Notes: a model not told the origin generated them from the sequence alone. Counted from the first letter of the stretch, positions 9,225-18,850 are shown. The stretch: 64,000 bases of DNA from Corynebacterium testudinoris (GCF_001021045.1 NZ_CP011545.1:310001-374000), one strand, 5' to 3'. A program made the numbers and translations.

Positions 9225-10490
9225 ATGCGAGTTGCCATGATCTCCATGCACACCTCCCCGCTGCAGCAGCCCGGAGTGGGCGACGCCGGGGGCATGAACG
9301 TCTACGTCCTCAACACGGCCCTCCAGCTTTCGCGCCAGGGCGTTGAGGTGGACATCTTCACCCGAGCGACCCGCCCGAGCCAGGGGGAAATCGTCGAGGT
9401 CGCGCCGGGCCTTCGCGTCATCAACGTCGTCGCGGGCCCTTATGACGGCCTAGCAAAAGAGGCCCTGCCCACCCAGCTGGCGGCGTTCGCGGGCGGCATC
9501 GTCCAATTCAAGAAGTGTCACCCCGTCGACTACGACCTCATCCATTCCCACTACTGGTTATCGGGCCAGGTCGGCTGGCTTCTTGCCGATCTGTGGGAGG
9601 TTCCGTTCGTGCACACCTCACACACCCTGGCCGCCGTGAAAAATGCCCACCGGAGCGAGGATGATTCCCCGGAGTCGGAGGCCCGCCGCATCTGTGAGCA
9701 GCAGCTGGTGGATAACGCTGACTTCCTGGTGGTGAATACCCACGAGGAGACCAATGACCTCGTCGGCCACTATGACGCCAACCGCGAGCGAGTCGTTGTT
9801 GTCCCGCCCGGGACTGACACGGATCTTTTCACCCCGGGAACCGAACGCAACACTGAGCTGTCCCGCCGCCAACTGGGCATCCCCCTCCACGCACAGGTCA
9901 TCGCCTTCGTTGGGCGTTTGCAGCAGTTCAAAGGCCCCCAGGTGCTCATCCGGGCGGCCGCGGAGTTGATGAACCGCAACCCCGAACGCAACCTGCGCGT
10001 CATCATCTGTGGTGGTGCCTCGGGGGCGTCGGCAAGCACCGAGATCTACGCTGACCTGGCGCGCGACCTCGGGGTCGCTCGCCGCATCCGCTTCCTCGAA
10101 CCGCGCCCGCCCTCAGAGCTGGTGACCATCTACCAAGCGGCGGACATCGTCGCGGTCCCCAGCTACAACGAGTCCTTCGGCCTCGTCGCCATGGAGGCAC
10201 AGGCCTGCGGCACCCCGGTGGTCGCCGCCCGCGTCGGCGGCCTGCCCATCGCCGTCGCGGAGGGCGAGACCGGAGTGCTTGTCGACGGCCACGGGACAGA
10301 AGAGTGGGCCGATGCCCTCGCGGCGCTCCTCGACGATGATGACACCCGGATGCGGATGGCCGAGGAAGCCGTCGCCCACGCCGCGAATTTTTCGTGGGCA
10401 TCCACGGCGTCTCAGTTGGCGGCCGTCTATGCAGAAGCCGTCACCGTGGAGATCTCCGACTGCCAGCCACGACACGCCTCAGCTCAGTAG
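9225..10490 (+). CDS. mshA: D-inositol-3-phosphate glycosyltransferase, mycothiol synthesis
   Basis: A 421-residue GT4 glycosyltransferase. It joins UDP-GlcNAc to 1L-inositol-1-phosphate, the first step of mycothiol formation in the cytosol. Seen: the N-terminal [17 protein letters not shown] and [12 protein letters not shown] loop that binds the acceptor, [30 protein letters not shown], and the C-terminal nucleotide-sugar motif [18 protein letters not shown]. The start at 9225 is favoured by the -10 hexamer just before it. In M. tuberculosis (Rv0486) the gene is followed by a YbjN-type gene and gpm1; here an accessory island fills that gap. Confidence 0.96.
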   Translation: MRVAMISMHTSPLQQPGVGDAGGMNVYVLNTALQLSRQGVEVDIFTRATRPSQGEIVEVAPGLRVINVVAGPYDGLAKEALPTQLAAFAGGIVQFKKCHPVDYDLIHSHYWLSGQVGWLLADLWEVPFVHTSHTLAAVKNAHRSEDDSPESEARRICEQQLVDNADFLVVNTHEETNDLVGHYDANRERVVVVPPGTDTDLFTPGTERNTELSRRQLGIPLHAQVIAFVGRLQQFKGPQVLIRAAAELMNRNPERNLRVIICGGASGASASTEIYADLARDLGVARRIRFLEPRPPSELVTIYQAADIVAVPSYNESFGLVAMEAQACGTPVVAARVGGLPIAVAEGETGVLVDGHGTEEWADALAALLDDDDTRMRMAEEAVAHAANFSWASTASQLAAVYAEAVTVEISDCQPRHASAQ

Positions 10491-10515
10491 CGCAGTCGGG
10501 GAGCAGTCGCCCGTG

Positions 10516-10584
10516 TCATCCCCGTAGCGTGAAAGAGTCCACGACCTGCATCGTTTCCTTGTCATAGACCGGAATGTGTACAGA
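10516..10584 (-). pseudogene. Possible gene remnant downstream of immunity copy A
   Basis: A 22-codon open stretch without a start codon ends in TGA and reads SVHIPVYDKETMQVVDSFT and three more residues. Its ordinary amino acid composition suggests the tail of a lost gene. It sits between the mshA stop and the first immunity copy, on the strand of the nuclease island. The evidence is weak and no family is recognised. Confidence 0.2.
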
Positions 10585-10615
10585 TCATCCTTGCGTGCAT
10601 GTTCACATCTCCTTG

Positions 10616-11233
10616 TCATTTGATTACGTACTCAAGAAACTCCGGCGGCCTCAGCTCATCTTCACGCCAAAACTCTAGGTGGAGCTGACATGGCAACGAC
10701 TGCCACGAACGGCCCGACGTCGGAAATTCCGTCACCCCGACCGACTCTGGATGGGTACCGACAATCCCATCCCGAAGCTGTGTTTTGTCAAAGACAACCG
10801 AGCCTCGGACCCGCCACACACCAGTTGGCAGCCGCCAGTCCCTGATTTTCGGCTCGTACGTGATGTCGAAGTACCCCATCTCCACTGTCACCTCAGCCCC
10901 GGTGCCCTCGAGATACTCCACCGACACCTCAGCCCAGTTCAGATGCTCCTGTGGCTGCAGTGGTGGTGGCGGTGCATCCAGGATTGACAACGTCAAACCT
11001 GCCGCTTCATCAGTGGTCGGAGTGGCAACCCTGATGATGCTGACGCCCGCCTCCAGGAGGGGGATGGAGCGAGGGGGGAGAATTGGCGCACCGTTAGCGT
11101 CTGTTTCATACAGCGAATCAGGCCCCCACTCTGGTCCGTCATACTCCAGTGTGTCCCAGTTCGTGGGATAGTTCATGATGTCAAACCTCATTGCATCTAC
11201 CAACTGAATGGGCCCACTTGTTACTGATGCCAT
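10616..11233 (-). CDS. Putative nuclease immunity protein, copy A
   Basis: A 205-residue acidic protein with no signal peptide or membrane segment, so it should stay in the cytosol. I do not recognise a named domain. It is about 89% identical to copy B upstream. Copy B follows the secreted nuclease with a 1-base stop/start overlap, and copy A follows a 42-codon ORF ending in the same nuclease tail with the same TGATG junction. By analogy with NucA and its inhibitor Nin (ComJ) in Bacillus, and with polymorphic toxin operons, the best guess is an inhibitor of a NucA/NucB-type nuclease. This is inferred from context only. Confidence 0.75.
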   Translation of the reverse strand: MASVTSGPIQLVDAMRFDIMNYPTNWDTLEYDGPEWGPDSLYETDANGAPILPPRSIPLLEAGVSIIRVATPTTDEAAGLTLSILDAPPPPLQPQEHLNWAEVSVEYLEGTGAEVTVEMGYFDITYEPKIRDWRLPTGVWRVRGSVVFDKTQLRDGIVGTHPESVGVTEFPTSGRSWQSLPCQLHLEFWREDELRPPEFLEYVIK

Positions 11234-11361
11234 CAGGGAATCACCTCCACGACATAGTTATCACCGGACTGGATCTGATTGTTGCGATAAAAACCACTCA
11301 TGGTTGCCGGTCCTGAACCCTGGAAAGTTGACACGGGGTTCAGACCCTCCCTTGCACGCAT
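11233..11361 (-). CDS. 42-codon chimeric ORF ending in the nuclease tail
   Basis: The ORF begins at ATG 11361 after AAGGAG. Its first 20 residues (MRAREGLNPVSTFQGSGPAT) are unrelated to the nuclease as read here. The last 22 (from MSGFYRNNQ to VVEVIP) match the last 22 residues of the nuclease except at 2 positions. The stop overlaps the start of immunity copy A (TGATG). It looks like the junction product of the 760-bp duplication: the start of a former downstream gene joined to the nuclease tail. It may only serve to couple translation of copy A, or it may be non-functional. Confidence 0.4.
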   Translation of the reverse strand: MRAREGLNPVSTFQGSGPATMSGFYRNNQIQSGDNYVVEVIP

Positions 11362-11375
11362 GTTCCATCTCCTTG

Positions 11376-11993
11376 TCATTTGACCACGTACTCAAGAAAC
11401 TCCGGCGGGCGCAACTCATCTTCACGCCAAAACTCCAGATGGAGCTGACATGGCAACGACTGCCACGAACGGCCCGACGTCGGAAAATCCGTCACCCAGA
11501 CCGACTCCGGATGGGTACCGGCAATCCCATCTCGAAGCTGTGTCTCGTCAAAGACAACCGACCCTCGGACCCGCCACACACCAGTTGGCAGCCGCCAGTT
11601 CCTGACTTTCGGCTCGTACGTGATGTCGAAGTACCTCATGTCCACTGTCACCTCAGCACCGGTGCCCTCGAGATACTCCACCGACACCTCAGCCCAGTTC
11701 AGATGCTCCTGTGGCTGCAGTGTTGGTGGCGGTGCATCCAGGATCGACAACGTCAGACCTGCCGCTTCATCAGTGGTCGGGAGGACAACCCTGACGATGC
11801 TGACGCCCGCCTCCAGAAGAGGGAGAGACCTAGGTGCAATAATTGGGAAACCCTCCCCATCCTTTTCGTACAGCGAATCAGGCCCCCACTCCGGGCCGTC
11901 ATACTCCAACGTGTCCCAGTTCGTTGGATAGTTCATGATGTCAAAACCCATTCCATCGACCAACTGAATGGGCCCACTTGTTACTGATGCCAT
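11376..11993 (-). CDS. Putative nuclease immunity protein, copy B
   Basis: A 205-residue cytosolic acidic protein, nearly the same as copy A. The ATG at 11993 shares its A with the TGA stop of the nuclease frame (TGATG), so translation is probably coupled to the nuclease. That arrangement is typical of a toxin and its immunity protein. Differences from copy A cluster at residues 44-71, for example EKDGEGFPIIAP here against ETDANGAPILPP. The C-terminal half (LPTGVWRVRGSV, LPCQLHLEFWRED) is almost invariant. The family is not recognised; the function is inferred from position. Confidence 0.78.
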   Translation of the reverse strand: MASVTSGPIQLVDGMGFDIMNYPTNWDTLEYDGPEWGPDSLYEKDGEGFPIIAPRSLPLLEAGVSIVRVVLPTTDEAAGLTLSILDAPPPTLQPQEHLNWAEVSVEYLEGTGAEVTVDMRYFDITYEPKVRNWRLPTGVWRVRGSVVFDETQLRDGIAGTHPESVWVTDFPTSGRSWQSLPCQLHLEFWREDELRPPEFLEYVVK

Positions 11994-13203
11994 CAGGGAA
12001 TCACCTCCACGACATAGTTATCACCGGACTGGACCTGATTGTTGCGATAAAAAGCACTCATCTTTAGCCCTTGTTGGTCATTCTCCTTTTGCGGAACCCA
12101 CATGGTGTGGGCGCCTGCGCCGCCTTCTATAGAGGAAGCGAACGGATACTCATCGCACGAGGGCCGATCCATGTCGGCGGGCTTCGGCTGCTCTGCCTCC
12201 AACTGCCTACGCGCCGCACCTCGACACACCGCATCCCGGTTCGCTGTGATCTCACCACCAGTGACCCGCGTGAGCATGCTGGGTGCTCCGGACGCCAGCG
12301 CGGAACTGATGTTGTGTGCAATGAACGGATACTCGGCACGTGAATATGTCAAGGTCGGAGCAATCTTCGGATTCACACAGTTTAGTCTTGCGTTAGTCCA
12401 TGCCCTACTGCACCGGAGGTTGGCAACGCCTCCAATTAGCTGCGGCTCCCCTCCCGGGCTGGACCGGACCCTCAAAGACACACTGGTACCTGCAGCCCCA
12501 CCGCAGCCCGGGGCACCACCAGGAAATTTTGCCCCAAAGGCGCGTGCTCGTTAACCGCGTTTTCGAGGGAGACGCTGGTTGTACTGTCCTGGCCTAACTG
12601 TGAATAACTGTTTGCGTAAGGCGTATAGGTGTAGGACTCCGTTGCCGGTGGTGGAGTGCCTGTCTCCTTTAGGGGAAGGGCGTAACTTTGTGCCAATTTC
12701 CGGCTGTTTGTACTGTTCATCCCGTATTCATAGCGAATCAGTGCGGTCTGGGTGCCGGCGACACGTTCACACGCCGGCAGCCGGGTTGTCTGACAGTAAT
12801 CAGTAATGAACCTGAAATAGTCACACGTTCTGAACCGGCTGTAAATGCATGCGTACGGATCCTGAAGGATGTCGCCAGAGTGAGAGTGAACACCCCAAGA
12901 CTCTCCAGGGGTAGCTGGGCGGAGCCGCACGACGTACACAGGTTCGGCCAACTCGCCTCCTACGACTTCAGGGTCAGTGGCCTCATGAGGGTCTTCATCG
13001 GTGGTCGGGGCGATCAGTTCCTCGCTCTGGGCAATCCCGCGGTCGTCGTCGAGAAACTCCGGCGGGTCTTCCTGCGTTGCCTGCTTGGCTGGGCCTGAGC
13101 TGGAGAAATCGGCACTTCGGGCGTGAGTGGGGGTCCCGACAGGAACCACCACTGCTATAGCTGTGGCCACTGCCAGCGTGGCCACCCGGCTTCGGAAGCT
13201 CAT
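11993..13203 (-). pseudogene. Secreted NucA/NucB-type deoxyribonuclease, frameshifted
   Basis: Two overlapping frames together make one protein. The first runs from ATG 13203 (AGGGG 8 bases before it) to TGA 12472 and gives a signal peptide (MSFRSRVATLAVATAIAVVV, cut near THA-RS) and a Cys-rich N-terminal region. The second, in the -1 frame, is open from before 12481 to 11993 and gives NPKIAPTLTYSRAEYPFIAH, the catalytic CDEYPFASSIEGG and KENDQQG...FYRNNQ, the hallmarks of NucA/NucB nucleases. A one-base shift is needed somewhere before codon VPVCL-stop. It may be a real inactivating mutation, a sequencing error in one of several G/C runs, or a programmed -1 shift. The intact catalytic motif and coupled immunity gene argue for a recent change. 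Confidence 0.75.
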
Positions 13204-13505
13204 AATGCACCCCTGGTTAGTTTGCTTAGTTGTGACTAACAATCGACGGCAATTCGAACGTATCATGTCTGCGGGATTGTGGAGTGATGTGGATCATAAA
13301 TAGCCATCAATCCCCGTCACCACATTCCCGCAGCGTGACCCATCTGGCCTGGATCTCTTCTGGCAGCCAACGCAACGGCCCCAAAACTCTTACGCCACTC
13401 AACGTCGCGGCTGCCGGCCACGCCGGAGCGTAACTCCCCGAGAAAACTCGTGCGCTGTATCTCTTCCACCAGCGCTACGGCCCCAAAAGTGGCATATTAG
13501 GGGAC
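13204..13505. other. Intergenic region between nuclease and gpmA
   Basis: No gene is seen in these 302 bases. They contain a long inverted repeat (CTGCGGGATTGTGG at 13269-13282 with CCACATTCCCGCAG at 13320-13333, one mismatch). They also contain two imperfect copies of a segment with ATCTCTTC and CGCNACGGCCCCAAAA (about 13351-13385 and 13457-13490). The second copy leads into CATATTAG just before the gpmA start, where a -10 element would give a leaderless or nearly leaderless transcript. Confidence 0.5.
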
Positions 13506-14252
13506 ATGAGTAACGGAAAGCTGATTCTCCTACGCCACGGCCAGAGCCAGTGGAACGAGTCCAACCAATTCACCGGCTGGGTCGATGTCGACCTGACCAC
13601 CAAGGGAGAGGATGAAGCCAAGCGCGGCGGCGAGCTCCTCAAGGAAGCGGGCCTGCTGCCGGACGTGCTGTACACCTCGCTGTTGCGTCGTGCGATCCGC
13701 ACGGCGAACATCGCCCTCGATCACGCTGATCGCCACTGGATTCCCGTCGTCCGCGACTGGCGTCTCAACGAGCGCCATTATGGCGCCCTGCAGGGCCTGA
13801 ACAAGGCCGAGACCAAGGACAAGTACGGCGAGGAGCAGTTCATGTCCTGGCGCCGTTCCTACGACACTCCGCCGCCGGAGCTGGCCGATGACTCTGAGTA
13901 CTCGCAGTCCCAGGACGTGCGCTACGCAGACCTGCCGGCCGTGCCGCGCACCGAGTGCCTCAAGGACGTCGTCGATCGTTTCATCCCGTACTACACCGAG
14001 GAGATCCTCCCGCGGGTGAAGGCGGGCGAGACCGTCCTCATCGCCGCCCACGGCAACTCGCTGCGCGCGCTGGTCAAGCACCTGGACAACATCTCCGACG
14101 AGGACATCGCGGCGCTGAATATCCCCACCGGTATTCCGCTGGTCTACGAACTCTCCGCCGATGGCACGGTCCTCAACCCCGGTGGTACCTACCTTGATCC
14201 CGAGGCCGCTGCGGCCGGTGCTGCAGCAGTTGCGGCACAGGGTGGTAAGTAG
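13506..14252 (+). CDS. gpmA: 2,3-bisphosphoglycerate-dependent phosphoglycerate mutase
   Basis: A 248-residue glycolytic enzyme that interconverts 3- and 2-phosphoglycerate. The phosphohistidine motif [10 protein letters not shown] places His11, the second catalytic His182 is in [10 protein letters not shown], and the dPGM signature [14 protein letters not shown] is complete. Length is normal. The ATG is only a few bases after a CATATTAG -10 candidate, so the transcript may be leaderless. senX3 starts 10 bases after the stop, so read-through is likely, as in related genomes where gpm precedes senX3-regX3. Confidence 0.97.
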   Translation: MSNGKLILLRHGQSQWNESNQFTGWVDVDLTTKGEDEAKRGGELLKEAGLLPDVLYTSLLRRAIRTANIALDHADRHWIPVVRDWRLNERHYGALQGLNKAETKDKYGEEQFMSWRRSYDTPPPELADDSEYSQSQDVRYADLPAVPRTECLKDVVDRFIPYYTEEILPRVKAGETVLIAAHGNSLRALVKHLDNISDEDIAALNIPTGIPLVYELSADGTVLNPGGTYLDPEAAAAGAAAVAAQGGK

Positions 14253-14262
14253 CCACTAGCGC

Positions 14263-15516
14263 GTGTCCGCTGTTCTCGCATTCCTGTTGGGCGTCGCCGT
14301 CACCGGCGTCGCCCTTCCGGTCTTGATCTGGGGTCGCAAGCGCCTGCAGCGCTATCGTTCTTCGGCGACGCTCGAGGACAATCAGGTCACCACCGTCAGT
14401 CAGGTTCTTCACCTGGCTATTCAGGGTTCGCCGACGGGTCTGGCGGTCCTCGACCGCGGGGGAGAGGTTATCCTTTCCAATGCCCGCGCGCACGAGATGA
14501 ATCTCGTCCATGATCGCACCGTCAACGCCACCGTGTGGCGGGTCGCGGAGGAGGTTTACTCCGACAAGGAGCCCCGCAACCTCGACATTTCCGTGCCGAA
14601 GCGGCGCACCGGCAACCGGGTATCCTCCGTCCGGGCGCTCATCAAGCCCCTCACGCTTGTCGACGATCGCTTCGTTATCGTCTACGGCAGCGACGAGAGC
14701 GAAAACGTGCGGATGGAATCCGCCCGCCGCGACTTCGTCGCGAACGTCTCCCACGAGCTGAAAACCCCCGTCGGAGGCATGGCTTTGCTGGCCGAGGCCC
14801 TCATGGAGGCCGTCGACGACCAAGAGCAGGTGGAGTATTTCGGTACCCGCTTGCACCGCGAGGCCCACCGCATGGCGGACATGATCAATGAGCTGATTTC
14901 CCTGTCCAAGCTGCAGGGGGCCGAGGCCCTGCCGGAGATGGAGCCGGTCCTCATCGACGATGTCGTCGCGGAGGCCTTCGCCCGCAACCAGGTCGCCGCG
15001 GATACCGCGGACATCACGTTGACTAAGGGCGCAGACTCCGGCGTCCTTGTGCTCGGCGACAAGTCCCTGCTGGTCACCGCCGTGTCTAATCTCATTTCTA
15101 ACGCTATTAACTACTCACCGCATTCGGTTCCGGTGTCCGTGTCTCAAAAGGTCACCAGCGATGATGTCGTGCTCATCCGGGTCACCGACCGAGGAATCGG
15201 CATGTCCCCGGAAGATCAAAAGCGCGTGTTTGAACGTTTCTTCCGGGTGGATAAGGCGCGTTCACGTTCCACCGGGGGGACGGGGCTGGGTTTGGCCATC
15301 GTCAAGCACGTCGTCGCTAACCACAGCGGTAACATCAAACTATGGTCCCGGCCCGGTACCGGCTCCACCTTCACCCTCGAACTGCCGATCTACCACCCTG
15401 ATGCTTCCCCGGACGTGCCGGCCGAAGTCGGGGAAGAAGAGAATCCGGCGGCCAACGGCCCGCTTCGCCAGGCGGTGTCGCGGGTGGCCACACGTCGAAA
15501 GGACAAAGCAACATGA
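14263..15516 (+). CDS. senX3: Two-component sensor histidine kinase SenX3
   Basis: A 417-residue membrane kinase starting at GTG. One N-terminal membrane helix (residues 3-23) is followed by a PAS-like region (LAIQGSPTGLAVLDRGGEVI), the HisKA box NVSHELKTPVGG with phosphorylated His164, and the ATPase boxes N (LISNAINYS), G1 (VTDRGIGMS), F (RVFERFFRVD) and G2 (GTGLGLAIVKH). The short extracytoplasmic part fits SenX3, whose signal comes through phosphate uptake components rather than a ligand pocket. It overlaps regX3 by 4 bases. The pair senses phosphate limitation in mycobacteria; the same role here is inferred. Confidence 0.94.
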   Translation: MSAVLAFLLGVAVTGVALPVLIWGRKRLQRYRSSATLEDNQVTTVSQVLHLAIQGSPTGLAVLDRGGEVILSNARAHEMNLVHDRTVNATVWRVAEEVYSDKEPRNLDISVPKRRTGNRVSSVRALIKPLTLVDDRFVIVYGSDESENVRMESARRDFVANVSHELKTPVGGMALLAEALMEAVDDQEQVEYFGTRLHREAHRMADMINELISLSKLQGAEALPEMEPVLIDDVVAEAFARNQVAADTADITLTKGADSGVLVLGDKSLLVTAVSNLISNAINYSPHSVPVSVSQKVTSDDVVLIRVTDRGIGMSPEDQKRVFERFFRVDKARSRSTGGTGLGLAIVKHVVANHSGNIKLWSRPGTGSTFTLELPIYHPDASPDVPAEVGEEENPAANGPLRQAVSRVATRRKDKAT

Positions 15517-16211
15517 CGACGACCATTCTCATTGTCGAAGATGAGGAATCGCTCGCCGATCCCTTGGCTTTTCTCCTGCGCAAGGAGGGATTCGACGTCA
15601 TCACCGCTGGTGATGGTCCGACGGCTTTGGTGGAGTTCGACAAAAACGACATCGACATCGTTCTCCTCGACCTTATGCTTCCCGGCATGTCAGGAACCGA
15701 CGTATGCAAGCAGCTGCGCACGTCGTCGTCTGTGCCGGTCATCATGGTCACGGCGCGGGACTCCGAGATCGACAAGGTTGTCGGGCTGGAACTCGGCGCC
15801 GACGACTACGTGACCAAGCCTTATTCTTCCCGCGAGCTCATCGCCCGGATCCGCGCCGTGCTGCGCCGCGGTACGGACACAGACAATGGCGGCTTCGACG
15901 AGCTCGAGGAGCGGATCCTCGAAGGCGGGCGCGTCCGCATGGATGTTCAACGCCACACCGTTACCGTCGCTGGCGAGCCGGTCCCCATGCCGCTCAAGGA
16001 GTTCGACCTGCTCGAATACCTGCTGCGCAACGCGGGCCGGGTGCTCACCCGTGGGCAGCTCATCGATCGGATCTGGGGGGCCGATTACGTCGGTGACACC
16101 AAGACGCTCGACGTCCATGTCAAACGCCTGCGCTCCAAGATCGAAGAGGAGCCCTCCCGCCCCCAGCACCTGGTCACTGTCCGTGGCCTGGGGTACAAGT
16201 TCGAGGCCTAG
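15513..16211 (+). CDS. regX3: Two-component response regulator RegX3 (OmpR family)
   Basis: A 232-residue cytosolic regulator. The receiver domain has acidic pair E9-D10, phosphorylated Asp53 in VLLDLMLPGMSG, and Lys in DDYVTKPYSSREL. The C-terminal OmpR winged helix spans about residues 130-230 (LKEFDLLEYLLRNAGRVLTR, DTKTLDVHVKRLRSKIEEEP). It is partner of SenX3 by ATGA overlap. Its stop overlaps, by 4 bases, the stop of the convergent permease gene, leaving no room for a conventional terminator. Confidence 0.95.
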   Translation: MTTTILIVEDEESLADPLAFLLRKEGFDVITAGDGPTALVEFDKNDIDIVLLDLMLPGMSGTDVCKQLRTSSSVPVIMVTARDSEIDKVVGLELGADDYVTKPYSSRELIARIRAVLRRGTDTDNGGFDELEERILEGGRVRMDVQRHTVTVAGEPVPMPLKEFDLLEYLLRNAGRVLTRGQLIDRIWGADYVGDTKTLDVHVKRLRSKIEEEPSRPQHLVTVRGLGYKFEA

Positions 16212-18850
16212 CGTTCGATTGCTTCCAGCGGTGGTGTGCGGGAGGCTTTGATGGCGGGGATGAGGGCGGCGATGACGCCGACCATCACCGACGCCGCCAC
16301 CATGATCATGATCTGCACCCACGGGATTTCGGGATTCGCCATTCCCTTGGTGCCCAGAACTCGGACCGCTGACCATCCGGCTGCGGTGCCGAGGACGATG
16401 CCCACGGCAGCACCGTGGATCGAGATGATGAGGGATTCGATCTGAATGATCTGCCTCAGCTGGTGACGCTGCAGACCCACCGCCCGCAGCATGCCGAGCT
16501 CGCGGGTGCGTTCTGCCACCGATAGCAGCAGCGTGTTGATGATTCCTAGGGTGGCGATGACCACCGCCAGCGCTAGCAGCGCGTAGATGATCAGCAGGAG
16601 CTGGTTGATTTGGGTTCCCAGCGTGTTGCCGTACTCGTCTTTGGACTTGACCTGGACCACCAACAGGGACGAGGTGGAGGCCATCAGGTTGTTTAGCAAC
16701 TGGGAATCAGATACGGATTTGTCACTGGCGACGAAGATCGCCTGACGGTGAACGACGGATGGCAGGTTATCCATCACCCTCAGTGCGGCCGGCAGGCTGA
16801 CCGCGATATGGCCCAAGGTGGAGTAGTCGGTGTAGACGGCGGTGATCGGAACGTAAATCTGGGTGGACGTGTCCCCTTGGTAGGAATTCAGTTTGATGTA
16901 GTTTCCGACCCCCTTTTTGGATTGGGAAGCATATTCCGCGGAGATGGCCACGCCCTTGAGATCGGGGTCCATCGAGCCCTCGACAACGCCGAGTTGAATG
17001 TACTGGGAGAAGTCATCGTCGACGATGGTGGTGGTGAGGTTGTCCCAGGTGTCGGCGCGCAGTGGGGCGGACATGAGGGTGGCGGCTTGAGCGACTCCGC
17101 GGGTGGCCATCACCCTCGACATGGTTTGCTCCGGTAGCCCCAGGCTCGAACTGCCCGCCTGGGTGGAGAAGTTGTTTCCGCCGAGGCTGTCGAGGACCAC
17201 TGGCACCGTGACATTGGATTCGAGCATTCCGAATACGCTTGCTCGCGTCGTCGCGCCGATGGTGCCCACGCAGGCGACGAGCCCGACTCCTAGTGCCAGC
17301 GCCAGAGCTGAGGACGCGGAGCGTCGAGGATTGCGCACGGCATTGCGTCGCGCCAAGGTGCCGATGGCCCCCAAGGGCGCGGTCAACGCGCGTCCGAGAG
17401 TTTGGCCGGCGGCTACCACGAGGGTGGGGCCCATGAGCGCCAGGGCGAGGAACACCAAGACGATACCGATGCCGGTGAGGACCAGTCGTTGTTCCACCTC
17501 CGTGGCAACTCCGTTGATGGAATTGACCATGGCGGAGGCTGCCACCACCACGCAGCCGAGGGCCATGAGGACCCCGGCGAGGATGAGGCGAAGGCGCGGT
17601 GCTGGGGAACGGCGGGCGTCGGAAAGGTCGAAGGCCTGGACGGGAGGCAGCATCCCGGCCCGGCGTGCGGGGGCCAGCGCCGAGGCCATCGTGATGATGA
17701 CGCCGAAGGCGAGGGGCAGCGCGATCGCCTCGTTCGTCCAAATGAAGTCAATCGAGGCGAGCTCCCCGCCGACATAATTGAAGGCGGCCAAGATGCCGGC
17801 AACGATGGCGAAGGCTGCCGCGATCCCCACCAATGATCCGATGAGCCCGACGAGGAAGGCCTCGGTGAGAACGGAGAAGGCCACTTGGGCGGTGGATACG
17901 CCGATGGAACGCAGGAGGGCGAACTCGCGCGTGCGCTGACCGACCACCATCGCGAAGGTGTTGGTGATGTTGAACGCTCCGACGAGCAGAGCCACGGCGC
18001 CGAAGATGACAAGTACGTAGCGGACGAACTCCATCTGCTGCAGGACGGGGCCGCTGATGTTTTCCACGATTTGTTCCGGCAGTAGGGGAGTGAGGTCTCG
18101 CCAGGTCAGCCCGATACGGTTGCGCACGACCATGGGATCAACGCCCGGCTGGGTCGCAATGACCATCTGTGATGCGTGATCGAATTCGGTGAACAGCTGC
18201 AGGTAGCGGTCAGCTTGGAACATGACGCTGATCCATCCGGCGGTGTCGCGGGAGGATTCGAACACCCCGGATACTCTGACGTGCAGGTGGTCGGTGGGAG
18301 TGATCACTTGGAGGCGATCTCCGACGCGGATGTGTGCGCGTTCGGCGGCGGAGGAATTGAGCAGGACCTCGTTGTCCGTGCGGGGTAGCTGACCGGCGAT
18401 GAGTTGGGGGCTGGGGCCGACGACCTCTTCTGTGGGGTAGACGGCCGCGGGGTGGGCACCCGAGGAACCCGCCTGCAAGGGGGTGCCGTTGGGTGGAATG
18501 ACGATGATTCCGGAATTGCCCGCGGCGCGGATGCCTCCGGGTGGGCCGGGCCCATCGCCCACGACGTTCACGGCTCGCACCTCGGGCCAGGACTCGATCT
18601 CAGAGATGACGTGGAAGGGCACGCCGTCCGGAGAGGTGGAACTGCCGACTAGTCCGATGTCCACCCCGTCGACACCGGCGTCGACAATCGCATCAAAGGA
18701 ACGCTCCATAGCGTTGGTGAGCAGGAGTGATCCTGAGATGAAGGCCGTGCCCAGCACCACGGAGATGAAGGTCAGCACCATGCGCCCCCGGTAGGTGACA
18801 GCTGATCGCCACGAAACTTTCAGCATCGTGGCATGAGAGTGCCTCATCAC
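16208..18850 (-). CDS. ABC transporter permease, FtsX/MacB type
   Basis: An 880-residue membrane protein with two FtsX units. There is an N-terminal helix ([20 protein letters not shown]), a large extracytoplasmic domain, three helices near residues 275-400, a repeat of the same plan after about 500, and three C-terminal helices ending [16 protein letters not shown]. This fits permeases that move lipids or lipoproteins, or act as mechanical transmitters, with a separate ATPase. No ATPase gene is next to it in this window, which is unusual. The start is GTG 18850 or ATG 18847, overlapping the stop of the Cys-rich protein upstream, so the two are co-transcribed. Confidence 0.9.
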   Translation of the reverse strand: MMRHSHATMLKVSWRSAVTYRGRMVLTFISVVLGTAFISGSLLLTNAMERSFDAIVDAGVDGVDIGLVGSSTSPDGVPFHVISEIESWPEVRAVNVVGDGPGPPGGIRAAGNSGIIVIPPNGTPLQAGSSGAHPAAVYPTEEVVGPSPQLIAGQLPRTDNEVLLNSSAAERAHIRVGDRLQVITPTDHLHVRVSGVFESSRDTAGWISVMFQADRYLQLFTEFDHASQMVIATQPGVDPMVVRNRIGLTWRDLTPLLPEQIVENISGPVLQQMEFVRYVLVIFGAVALLVGAFNITNTFAMVVGQRTREFALLRSIGVSTAQVAFSVLTEAFLVGLIGSLVGIAAAFAIVAGILAAFNYVGGELASIDFIWTNEAIALPLAFGVIITMASALAPARRAGMLPPVQAFDLSDARRSPAPRLRLILAGVLMALGCVVVAASAMVNSINGVATEVEQRLVLTGIGIVLVFLALALMGPTLVVAAGQTLGRALTAPLGAIGTLARRNAVRNPRRSASSALALALGVGLVACVGTIGATTRASVFGMLESNVTVPVVLDSLGGNNFSTQAGSSSLGLPEQTMSRVMATRGVAQAATLMSAPLRADTWDNLTTTIVDDDFSQYIQLGVVEGSMDPDLKGVAISAEYASQSKKGVGNYIKLNSYQGDTSTQIYVPITAVYTDYSTLGHIAVSLPAALRVMDNLPSVVHRQAIFVASDKSVSDSQLLNNLMASTSSLLVVQVKSKDEYGNTLGTQINQLLLIIYALLALAVVIATLGIINTLLLSVAERTRELGMLRAVGLQRHQLRQIIQIESLIISIHGAAVGIVLGTAAGWSAVRVLGTKGMANPEIPWVQIMIMVAASVMVGVIAALIPAIKASRTPPLEAIER

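Larger units (their letters stand above)
10592..12061 (-). repeat. Tandem duplication with 760-bp period (nuclease tail + immunity gene)
   Basis: Two direct copies, about 10592-11301 and 11352-12061, offset by exactly 760 bp (immunity starts at 11233 and 11993). Each holds the last 22 codons of the nuclease, a 205-codon gene, and the conserved segment after its stop with an AAGGAG site and an ATG. The proteins differ at about 22 of 205 positions, many between residues 44 and 71, so the duplication is not recent or the copies have been selected to diverge. Confidence 0.85.

Noticed and set aside
11208..11987. A 259-codon plus-strand frame across the immunity copies
   Set aside because: Both copies read as good, similar proteins on the minus strand, coupled to the nuclease; the plus frame is a shadow.
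10500..13300. Prophage or insertion sequence
   Set aside because: No integrase, transposase or phage structural genes are seen; only the nuclease and immunity copies.
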